Positions 44,400 through 54,500 of a stretch of 64,000 nt of DNA are shown one piece after another. The DNA lies in contig CP126192.1 in NCBI GenBank assembly GCA_030272155.1, positions 2,452,501 through 2,516,500 on the forward strand, written 5' to 3'. The notes under the pieces are model-generated. The model did not search any database and had not been told where the DNA came from. It saw nothing but the letters and a program-made list of their open reading frames with translations. This DNA is from Tetradesmus obliquus (Eukaryota; Chlorophyta; Chlorophyceae; Sphaeropleales; Scenedesmaceae). Positions within the stretch are counted from its first letter, which is position 1; each line of letters opens with the position of its first letter. Made by a program: the position numbers and the translations under genes.

Positions 44400-47300
44400 A
44401 TGAGGCCCCACCAGCAACGCCAGTGATGTTTGTGTACTTTGACGCATCTTTAGCAACCTCTGCACCCTGCACGCAATCAAGTTAGAGTCCAGCCGGACCC
44501 ATCCTTGCGGCCTGAACGCTTCATGCAACCTGCTTTTGTTGCAGACATGGTGTGTGACGTGGCGAACGCGGGCCAGATCCTGATGGATGAGCCCACTCTC
44601 TGCATCCAAACACATTCAATTTATCACTGACTAGCCCTTGCTTGGTGTCCCTGCTGCTCTGTAGACATGGTGTGTGACGTGGCGAACGCGGGCCAGATCC
44701 TGATGGATGAGCCCACTCTCTGCATCCAAACACATTCAATCTATCACTGACTAGCCCTTGCTTGGTGTCCCTGCTGCTCTGTAGACATGGTGTGTGACGT
44801 GGCGAACGCGGGCCAGATCCTGATGGACGAGCCCACCTTCCTGCTGGTCAAGGACTCCCTCAGCGCGCTGGGCACTGTGAATGAGGGCGGCTACGATGAC
44901 GCGATGCTGCAGCAGCTGATGCAGAGCCAGGCCATCGGCAAGCTGCAGCAGCAGGTGGCCTGCGGCGGCGTGTGCGCAAGGTGCGGGCGCGAAAGCCGCA
45001 ATTTGTGGTGGCTGTCGAAACTGGTGCAGCATTAGATCAGTTGAACTGGGTAGTAATTCATGCACTTTGTATTATACATCCACGGCTATGGCAGAGTTGA
45101 AGGGATTGTCCACACATTGCAAGGCTGATGGTTTCAGGACTTTCCCCACTCCCTCCTTGCATTTGACGATCCCTTGTGTGCTGCATGCTCACTGCAGGCG
45201 GCAGCACAGCAGCCAATCCTTCAGCAGTGACGCGCTGGCTCAGGACCACCAAGACTATGACAATGATGCCATCGTGGTGCACATGGGCTGCTTTGAGGTG
45301 CCGGCGCCCAATGCAGATGACAGTAGCGGAGGTCACGGCACCACAAACAGCCTGCTTGCTGCAATGCAGCCCTCCGCAGACAGCCAGATCGAGCTAGTGG
45401 TCCCGCGGGCAGCGGCAGCAGCAGCAGCGCGCAGCAGCGCCAAGCAGGGCGGCAAGCACGCGCAGCCGCAGGCGAAGCAGCAGCTGCATCTGTATAGCGT
45501 GGCGGCGCCGGGCATGCGGCAGCGGGCGAGCAGCACGGAGCAGCTCTCGCGCATTCTGAGCTGGTCAGATGCGGTCAACATGCGGCCCGGCTGGGTGCAG
45601 GTGCAGAAAGGCTTCTGGGAGGCCCCAGGTGCGCATGGCTTTGTTTACAATTGGTATCATCAATGTTATTATTCAAGTTAGTCGTTATAATGGCGCCAAT
45701 AACGCGCGTGGTAGGCTCCAGGTGAGCGTGCTTGACCGCTGCTTTGTGTTGTATGCTCCGCCTCCGCTGCTTGCGCCTACCTGTCTGTGTGGCTGCAATG
45801 CGTCTCCAAGCAAGACGTAGGGGCATCATGCATGATGCAGCGTTGCTAGTGCATGCGGTGTCCTCCTGCGCAGGCATGTATGAGCAGCATATTGGCTGGC
45901 CTCACACACAGCATCTCACTTATGTTGCAAACCACCTTCTGTTTCAAACATGCACTGCAGGTGCGCGCGAGATGGATCTGTCCCCGTCAACGGGTGTCTA
46001 CCAGGCCAGCCATGCGCCCCTGCCAGATGTAACCATTGTGTTTGCAGTCGTGGCGGGCGCTGCCGGCTTCACTTTCAAGCGCAGCCGCAGCGACACGCGA
46101 TACGTGAACAAGGTCATCCGGCGCTGCATGTTGCAGCAGCTGGCTGTGCTGCCTGGCGGTGACGGCTACCTGTGCAGGGTAGGGCGCTGTGCTGTACTGA
46201 GGGTTAGGGTTGGTAACAGGTGTTAGTAACGAGCACTTGAAAATGAAAGCTGGTTTGCAGGATTGCGAGCAGGGCGTTGGCTGAAGGGCTAGTTACCTCA
46301 AACTGCAGTCATCAAATGCAGCAACAAGCATTGCTAGCTATAGGGGATGCAACAGCTGCTGACAGCCATGTCATGTTCCGCCTGCTCAATTGTTGCTGCT
46401 GCAGTGCCAGGAGGCTGACTTGAAGTACATGGTGGCCTTTGAAAATCCACACAAGGCGGTGCAGTGGTGCCTGGCGGTGCAGGTGCGGCCGCCACGCTGA
46501 CTGATGTAGCAGTGTGTATGCTGATGTGGCAGCAGGTGCCACCTATGCTCACCTTGGCTAGAACATGCCTGAGTTAGCCACTAGTGCACGGAACATCCGT
46601 GGGAGTACGGTGGGTGTCACAGCTCAAACGCCCACACTCACTGTCCGAACGCCCAACACCACAAGCGGCTGGCTGATAAGCTATTGATGAACAACCACGG
46701 TGACAAGTAATTTGCCAAAACTATTCTTCTCTTTCACCTCTGCAGGAGGCGCTGCTGTATGCGCACTGGCCGGCCAGCGTGCTGAGTCACCCAGGGTTTG
46801 AGCAGGTGCTGGACCCTGCCAGTGGCCTGCCGCTGTTCAGGGGCCCGCGGCTGCGCATGGGGCTGGCTGAGGGGCAGCCCAACAGCGTGGTGCCCGACCA
46901 CAACGGGCGGGCCAACTACTGGGGCTCGTGCGTCAACAGGTGCGGGAGGGGCGGGGTTCATTTAGGTGCATCAGGTGCTGCTGGTGGTGGTGGTTGTGGG
47001 TTTGTCTGCGTGCATTGATGTGCTTGTGGTGCCGGATCACAACGGCAGGGCCAACCTTTGGGGATCATGCGTGAACAGGTGCGGGCGGGGCGGCTGCAGC
47101 TGCTGCTGCTGGTGGTGGTGGTGGTTGTGAGCTTTTCCGCGTGCATTGATGTGTGTGTGGTGCCCGACCACAACGGGCGAGCCAACCACTGGGACTCATG
47201 CGTGAACAGGTGTGGGCGGGGCAGGTGCATCAGCTGCTGCTGCTGCTGCTGTCTGGTGGTGGTGGTGGTGGTTGCGTGTTGTGCCACTGCACATTGTCAG

Positions 47301-48421
47301 GTGCTGTGATGGCATGGTGCATGCTGTGTCAGGACACATTGACGCCTCCGGCAGTGCCTGTTCACCCGCGCAGCCGTGTGTCACTGTGCTCTCAACAAAG
47401 CTATCCCAGCCGATATCGCTGACACAGCAACGTGTCCCTGCTGCATGCATTTGTTTGCCGCAATGCTGACAGGGCTGCGCGCTACATGGACGCAGCTGCG
47501 CATGGCGGTCAGGTGGTCACAGACACGGAGCTACTGCACAAGGTGGTGGCAGTGTGGGCTGCACAGGACAAGGATGACAGCGCAAACAACACAGCAGACA
47601 GCAACGTGCTAGAGCTGCTGCCGCCAATTGAGGCGAGCCCGCGCGAGCACCCACAGCAGCAGCAGCAGGGGCGCTCAGACGAGCCACCCGCGCAGCAGCA
47701 GCAGCAGCAGGCTGCATCTCCTGCGGCTGTGCCTGGCAGTCAGCTGCCAGTGTGGAGCCGTGCAAAGCGCTGGGGGCAGCTGACCTCGCCTGCAGCAGCA
47801 GCAGCAGACAGCGACCCGCAGGGTCTGCTGGTGCCAGCGCAGCGCAGCAGGAGCGAGACGTATGCAGCACGCCAGGTCACCTTCAGTCTGCCGCCCCACC
47901 CCCAGCGGCTGCAGCACAGCTTGCAGCTGCCGCCGGCGCAGCAGCAGCAGCAGCAGCAGCGGCAGGGCCTGCAGCTGCGCGGCGGCAGCTGCAGCAGCAG
48001 CTTCACGTACGGCGCGCGGCCGCGGCTGCCGGCCGCGGAGCTGTGCGCTACCTCCTTCCAAAGTCTGCTGCTGGCGCATCAGGGCTCGCTGCCAAACGCC
48101 AGCCGTGCTGCAGCCACACTCACTGACCTGCCGGAAGCAGGGCTGGCCATCACCTCTCCTGATGGCGTGGCGGCTGCACAATGTGAGGCTGTGACTGCAA
48201 TGCACCTCGGCACGTTTACGTTCAAAGGCAGTGGGGAGTTTGCCATGGTGCAAGTGCTGCATGCCAGCCTGTCAAGGCGTGTCTTTCCTAGTGAGCCTCC
48301 AAAGGGCAAAGGGCAGCGGCTGGTGGCAGGGCTTGGAAGGGTTGAGGGTTTGCAGGAGGTGTCGCTGCAGATCCCGCAGAGCCTGCTGGAAGCGCGGCGC
48401 GCATTCATGATGAGCGTGTGA
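37947..48421 (+). CDS. LRR receptor-type transmembrane protein with two class III nucleotidyl cyclase domains
   Basis: Nineteen exons in phase, 1773 aa: 37947-38131, 38357-38706, 38999-39123, 39378-39546, 39864-40093, 40393-40589, 40882-41202, 41493-41673, 42013-42289, 42459-42512, 42813-42871, 43060-43122, 43318-44362, 44785-44980, 45198-45628, 45961-46178, 46405-46482, 46746-46939, 47473-48421. A signal peptide (MVAVKAWLLVLGLAVLLPVC) is followed by an LRR ectodomain (CRWFGITCC cap, INLSNNWLNGTLPDWL, LNLESNALTGELP, HLDVSSNLLTGRLP), a transmembrane helix near 614-635, then C1 (VSVVVTD with Asp676; EGDSW with Asp719) and C2 (VTIVFAVV, YWGSCVNRAARYM with Asn1457 and Arg1461). C1 has the metal aspartates and C2 the Asn/Arg pair, as in C1/C2 of animal adenylyl cyclases. 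It likely makes cAMP or cGMP in response to an outside ligand. C1 holds a ~300-residue Ser/Gln-rich insert. MVAV is preferred over the upstream in-frame ATG at 37902 because it begins the signal peptide directly. Confidence 0.9.
39131..39160. repeat. (CAG)10 near donor of cyclase intron 3
   Basis: Begins 8 bp into intron 39124-39377. The same intron ends with (CTG)11 at 39342-39374. Confidence 0.9.
39342..39377. repeat. (CTG)11 at acceptor of cyclase intron 3
   Basis: Runs into the CAG acceptor of exon 39378-39546; complementary to the CAG tract at the other end of the intron. Confidence 0.9.
40138..40182. repeat. (CAG)15 near donor of cyclase intron 5
   Basis: Perfect CAG triplets about 45 bp into intron 40094-40392; the same intron carries (CTG)8 at 40348-40373. 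Confidence 0.9.
44545..44850. repeat. 120-bp tandem triplication of a cyclase exon start
   Basis: 'acatggtgtgtgacgtggcg' starts at 44545, 44665 and 44785. The first two 120-bp units differ at one base; the third is the true exon and diverges after 'gatgga'. All three have an acceptor (cag, tag, tag). Units 1 and 2 are in frame but reach a TGA after about 29 codons. Confidence 0.97.
46887..47226. repeat. Three copies of the C2 catalytic exon end (139 and 131 bp apart)
   Basis: The end of exon 46746-46939 (VVPDHNGRANYWGSCVN + donor) recurs at 47026 and 47157. Both echoes still encode nearly the same peptide and keep AACAG|GTGCGGG or AACAG|GTGTGGG. Confidence 0.95.
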
Positions 48422-51400
48422 GCGCTGCTGCTGCTGCTGCTGCTGCTGCGCTGTGCGGGAACGCGGCTGCAGCAGCAGCAGCAGGTGTTTCATCATTGTG
48501 GTTTGGACCGGTAAGCGGGGAACGAATGGCGGGACAGCGCATGCGCTGCTGCTGGCAGCTGCTGCCTGCCGATGACCCGTTGAAAGTGGAATGGTGGGCA
48601 GTGTGTGTTGGTGCAGCAACTGCTGGCAAGCTGATGGATGGGCTTGTTGAATGTGGTGTTAGCCACTCAGATCTGTTGAGGCTACCCTCAAGTTGTTTCA
48701 TGGATGGCTAAGTTGTTTGTGTGGCCGGGGTCGAGTGCAGATGCTGTCGGACTGCATCTTGCAGTCAGCAAGATACTTACCAAGACAGTTGACAGACGGA
48801 GACAGCTGCTTCAGGGCGAGGCTGGATGTCCAAGTGGCTGCTTGTATCAGCACAGCCAGCAGGCGGCTGCTGTTTCAAGCAGCAACAGTTTGCAGCGGCA
48901 CTATAGGGAGACACCCAACGCCCTTGCATGCACGCAGCAGGTTCGACTGAGGCACTGGCTGTGCCGTGATGGCCACCAGACAGAGCTACCTGTGACTCTC
49001 AATCTGTGGAATCTGTGAAAACAGCACAGCCTTGTCGTTTGGCTGTTGCTGCTGCTTTGCGTAGCAGTTTGAGTTGATGTCTTGGCACCCAAGACTCTTT
49101 TGTAGCTCCAAGGCGTGTGCCTTTTATGCAGCAGCTTGCAGTGGCTGTTGCTGCAGCAGCATCTTATTAAGTTTGCGTGGTGCCTTGTGTGGGGAGGCTC
49201 CCTTGGCTGCTTTCAACAGCCGCACTTTTGCTGCACACATGTCACAGTTTGGGTGCAACACATTTTGCTGCTTCAGGCTAGATCAGTGGCTGTACCTGTG
49301 TGCACGTACATGTCTATCTTCAGACTTCCTTCGGCTGCTGCAAGTATGCCATGACGGCAAAGACCTGTTACATGTACAGCATATGGAGGCAAAAACGGCG
49401 TTGCAGCGTGTGCACTTGCATGCCGGCTATGCTGGCTGTGCCAGCGGCAACTCTTGTGTGCGATGGGGCGTGAATAATCAAGCCACCTTCTGCACGCTGC
49501 AACTGGGATCTGTGCGAACGGGACACCTCCACTGGGCAATGCATAGCAGCCACAGCTGCTGGATGCGCGTTGTGGCTCGGCAGCACTATCATGCCTTCAA
49601 CATGGCTGAGACAGTGTTTGTGCACTTACAGCACGCCTCTCGCTGTTGAGTGCTGCCTTGCTTGTTGTGTCTCGCCTCCAGTCAACATGGCAAGAAGTTG
49701 CGCGCAGTGCCTGTACTTGCAAGGCCATCGCGTGCTCAAATACCGCAGCAGATCACCCTTCAGCAGATCACTCAGCTGAATGCCTGCTGAGCGTCTTCTT
49801 TCAGCCTTCTGCACACTGGCTGTGTCACTAGTGTGTGTGTGACATGCCGGCGCACACTGTGCATGTTTTGAATCGTTGCTAGCCCATCTGCTGCGCTGCA
49901 GCTGAGGGGCACATTGTGCTGCTTAGACGCAGCAGCACTTTTTTGGCTGATTGATTGCAGAGGGACTGTACTGCACTTTCTGCACCTGTTGTGGCTGCTG
50001 AAGACCGCCTAACCATCACCATGTACTTTGGCAATGTGTACTGTAACCTGCAGCAGCAGCAGCAGCAACAGCTGGCTGTGTGACAAACTGCTGCGTGTGC
50101 AAGCGCCGGCATGCAGCGCTGTTTGAGCTGTTTCTGACACCTGCCGCTGCACCAGCTGGTGCTGCCAGGCTGTGCTGCTGAGTTGATGATTCTGCGGTGG
50201 CAGCAGTTACTGTTGCAAGGACACAGCACTGCGGGTGTGTGCACTGCGGCGCAGGGGCACCTGTGGCAGTGCTAAGACTTCTGTGGACCCAGGGTGCATG
50301 TGGCGATTGTTTGAAACTCAGCAGTGTAGACACTCTGAGACTCTGGAGACAGCACTGTGAAAGTTGGTGACGGAATGAGTTGTGTGCAGGGTGGTGCCGA
50401 GCTACGTGTGGGTGTGGTGTAATGCTTCCACATTGTAGCTTGTGGCATGAGCCTGGTCAAACGATTTGAAGGCCGAATCGGTTCAGGGTTTGGTGTTCCT
50501 GGGTAGCAGGGTGAGGTTTTGGTGGCTCTGCGTGGTACTGCATGTGCTGCTGTGTGGCGGTAGCACTGCTGCGGCACCCACAAGGCGCTGTTGACTTATG
50601 TGTCGTTCATTCTTGATCACAGACAGTGTGCACTGCGTGCGCTTCCAGCATGCGGAGCCCAGTGTCACGGCCATCAGTATACCACACAGCACAGTGCGGC
50701 CAACATACTTGAGGACAGATTTATGTACGTGAAGTGATCATAGCGTGCTTAGTATGCTGCTTCAGCAGTGTTTGAATGGTTGGTTCGTTGACTTGAGCTC
50801 AGAAAGTTCTGTGCCAAACATCGTACTACGACGTAGTATGGTGCCTAAGGATGGTCTGATTCTGTCTGGTCACACTGCGGACGATGCCACATCCCAGTGT
50901 GCGGCTCTGCCTGGGGCAAAACCAGGTCTGCTGCAAGCATTGCACAAGGCCAGGACTCCTGTTGCTGTGGAAAAGCTTGGTTCATGGTTTCTTGTTCGAT
51001 GTCAAGCAAGGAATATATGTTTCACCCCTTCCCCTCCACCGATCGTTGAGTTACAGCAGCGGAGCAATATGTAATGTATGTGCCATGATTCTTTTGGTCC
51101 TCCTTTAATTGGCTGGACAGCTGTTCATGGTGCTTGACATGCTGAGTCAGCAGCAAGGCCAACACACTGCATGCCACAGGCAGTGGATTCCCAAACATTA
51201 GCTGAGGGCATGCGCGGTGGCGGCGTGTGGGATCTCTAGCTAGGGCTGGTGGCCAACTAGTTCTCGCTTGCATGCACACCTGATCTGCACAGCAGCCGCA
51301 GTGACTTCAGGGTGGAGGCACGCAAGTTGTGCCTTGTTGGGAGGCTGAACTGTCAGTAGCGATTGGTGCAACCATCCTGAGCACCTGCATGACCCTGAAG

Positions 51401-51583
51401 GAGCGACACGTTTGTCGTGATGTTGTGTTGACATGGACCGCTGACATTAGGGTTTCGCGAAGGTGCTGCTTGATAGATTGGCAACCAGCATGCCACTCGT
51501 TCAAGAATCAACATAAGAGCCTTGCAAATAGTGTTTCCCTGGTTTTGCCCTGCAGCGTAGCCTTTGCATCACATACTGAGACG
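48422..51583. other. Long non-coding interval between cyclase and FAM184 genes
   Basis: 3.2 kb. Short CTG/CAG runs at 48424-48484 follow the stop. Candidate TGTAA signals lie at 50042-50046 and 51070-51074. A 191-codon plus-strand frame (49074-49649) is Cys/His-rich with no motif and is treated as chance. A short plus-strand stretch after an acag at about 50621 (DSVHCVRFQHAEPSVTAIS) could be an isolated exon relic. No gene can be supported. Confidence 0.45.
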
Positions 51584-54500
51584 ATGGACGATGACCTGCT
51601 GCTCCGCATGTCGAAGAAGATTGCTCAGCTCACTAAGGTGCGGTAATCTCTGTTGAAAGCTGACTGCTGACCACCGAGCAGCTGCACTCGCCTACAGAGG
51701 CTGACCGCAGCACGGCTGCATCAACTACTGCAGGTCATCTACCACTTGAACAACAAGAATGAAGACTGCGAATATGACATGCAAGAGCTGGCACAGCAGT
51801 ATGAAAGCGAGATTGATCAGGTCCTCAAGGAGTCTGCGGCCAAAATTGATGCTATCACAGAGCAGCTGCGCCAGCAGGAAGCCAACCAGCGTCAGGAAGC
51901 AGCTGCACTTCAGGTGCGAGTGCCTTGGCACAGCAGCAGCAGTCTCAGCAGAGTTCGAGCCTGAGCTGGCCTCCAGGTGTTGCCATGAAGTTTACACATC
52001 TACCTACTACACCTTGCAGGTGCTGACCACCAAGTTTGATGAGCAGAGCAGAAAGGACCAGGCGCTGATAGGCTCACAGAAACAGGCCTTGACTGAAAAA
52101 GAAGCAACCCTGCAGGTGAGGCCGATGCTGCAGCGCCAGCAGCTCCAGCAGAAGGTTGTTGCAGTTACGGTTGTTGTTGTGACACCTATGCATTGCATTT
52201 ATTGAGCACGCCTGAGTAAATGTCAGAAGCGCCCAACCTTGATTGATGTGCTGCAGGCACTGCAGCGTAAGGAGGCAGCACTGCTGCAGCAGCTTGCGCA
52301 GCTGCAGAAGACCCTGCAGGACAAAGCTCAAGAGCTGCAGCAGCAGTCGCATGCACATGGCCTGCAGAAGCAGGTGGCTTGCTGGCTGCTGCAAGTGTGT
52401 GCAGCTTCAACACAAACACCCAGATGCCTTGCACCCTGCAGTAGTCATGTTGCGCTCAGCATGCTAACTGCCTCTGCATCAACCTGTTGCAACAGCATGA
52501 TGCAGCCTCCCTGTCTGCCGCCCTGGATGCCTCTGCAGCTGCTTTGACTAGACTGGCGCTGTTTTCCTGCAGGACCTGGAAGCTGCTCTGGCGGCTGCCA
52601 AGGCAGAGACACAAGAATGTGTCAGGGCAGGCAACGACAACTACAACCGCCTCGTAGCAGCAAAACTGCAGCGGGAGGCAGACCTGCAGGAAGAGCTGCA
52701 GCAGGTGACTGGCAGCCAGCTTGCTTGCAGCTTACACGTAAAACGTGCAGGTGCTGCACCAGGCGCCAGCAGTTTGCAATGCTTCCCAGAATATATATAG
52801 ATGCATGTGTTGCATGTTGCGGATGGACTTGTTGGGTGAAGCAGATGCTGGTCAGCGTGCCTGTCTCTTTATGTATGCATGTACGGATGTGCTTGCAGGC
52901 ATCTGCCACAGCTCGCAGGCTTGAAGAAGCAGCTGCACAGGCAAACCAGGTGCACGCTGCCAGGCAACAGCAGCTGCAGGAGGAGATACAGCAGCTGCAG
53001 GCAGCAGCAGCACACAGCTTGTCCAGCCACAGCACTCTGCTGCAGGAGCTGCAGCAGCAGTGTGCCGCTGCACAAGCAGCACATTGGGAAGAAAGCAGCA
53101 GGGCAGCTGCAGCAGAAGCAGAGCTGGCAGCATGCAGGCAGCAGCTGGGCAGTGAACAGGGACATGTGCAGCAGCTGCAGCAGGAGCTAGGGCAGGTCAA
53201 ACAGCAGCTAAAAGGCAGGACCAGCACTGTAGACAGGTGAACTGGTGCAGGCCTCGAATGAACAGCAATCGGGTTGTGCCTGCTGATGCGTGCCTTGCCC
53301 ACTCACCAAAGTTCTTGCTGCTAGCTCTGCTGTTGAACTCGCCAGATGAGGTTGTTGATGAGCTATCTTGGTGTTGCCCCGCCACACGCTTGACTTTGAT
53401 GGCTGCCAACATAGTGTGTGTTGGCACTGCTGCAGGCTGGAACAACAGCTGCAGCTCTTGCAGCTCAGTGGCGCTGAACAGCAGCAGGCACAGGGGCAGC
53501 AGATGCAGCAACTGGAAGCTCAACTCAAAGGAGCGCAGCTTGCAGCACAAGATGCTGTAGACGCAGCTGCGGCAGCTGTCAGCCAAGCAGCAGAGGCATC
53601 ACAGGCTAGCCAGCAGCGCATCTCTCAATTGCAGCAGCAACTGGATGCTGCTGCAGCAGCTAGGTTGCAGTTGGAGGTGCAGCTGCAGGCAGCAGAGTCT
53701 GCTGCAGCAGCAGCGCGCAACGATGGGAGCAGCATAAGGCAGGAGTCTGATAAGCAACTGGCCGACCTCAAGATGCAGCTGGCCCAGGCAAAGACAGAGC
53801 TGCAGCAGGCACAGCAGGCAGCAGCGGCCAGCAACCAACAAGCTGAAGCGGCTGCAAAAAAGGTGAGCAGCAAAAGGACACCATGTTTGTTGCGGGTGGT
53901 GTGTGTAACGGGTTTGCTCCTGCATGTACATGATTTACATGGCGCACGTTTGTGCGGTTGATCAGTATGCGCATGCTGCTGTGCTTCCATGTCATCTTGC
54001 AGGCAGCAGAACAGCTAGCAGCTGCAGAGGCCAAGCGCATGGAGCAAGTTGCAGCAGCACAGCAGGCCGCAGCAGCAGCTGTTGCAGCTGCACAGGCGAC
54101 TGCAGCGGATGCCCTTGCGGCGAAAGAAGCAGATGTGCGCAGCAGGGTGTCCCAGCTGCAGGCAGCTCATGATGAGCGGATGGCAGAGCTGCAGCAGCAG
54201 GTAGCAGCTGCTCAAGCCGCTGGTGGCGCGGCTGTTGCAGAGCAGGTGGGCAAGCAGCAGCAGCTGCAGCAGCGCTTGCAGGAGCTACAGGAGGAGAAGG
54301 CGCGGCTGCAGCAGCAAGCCGCAAATCTTTTGCAGCAGCTGCAAGCTACGGAAGGCTCCATGCAGGATGCGGGCTTGGCGCAGGTGCGGGCAGCAACTTC
54401 AGCACAGCAGTGGCTTTGCTGATGTGTTTGTGCATGCATGCCAAGCAGCTGATGGCGCACATGTGTAGGAGGTGCTGTTCCTGCAAGATGCTGTTGCCAC

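Noticed and set aside
49074..49649. 191-codon plus-strand open frame
   Set aside because: Cys/His/Trp-rich, no motif, no splice context, lies in a long region without other coding signs; treated as chance.
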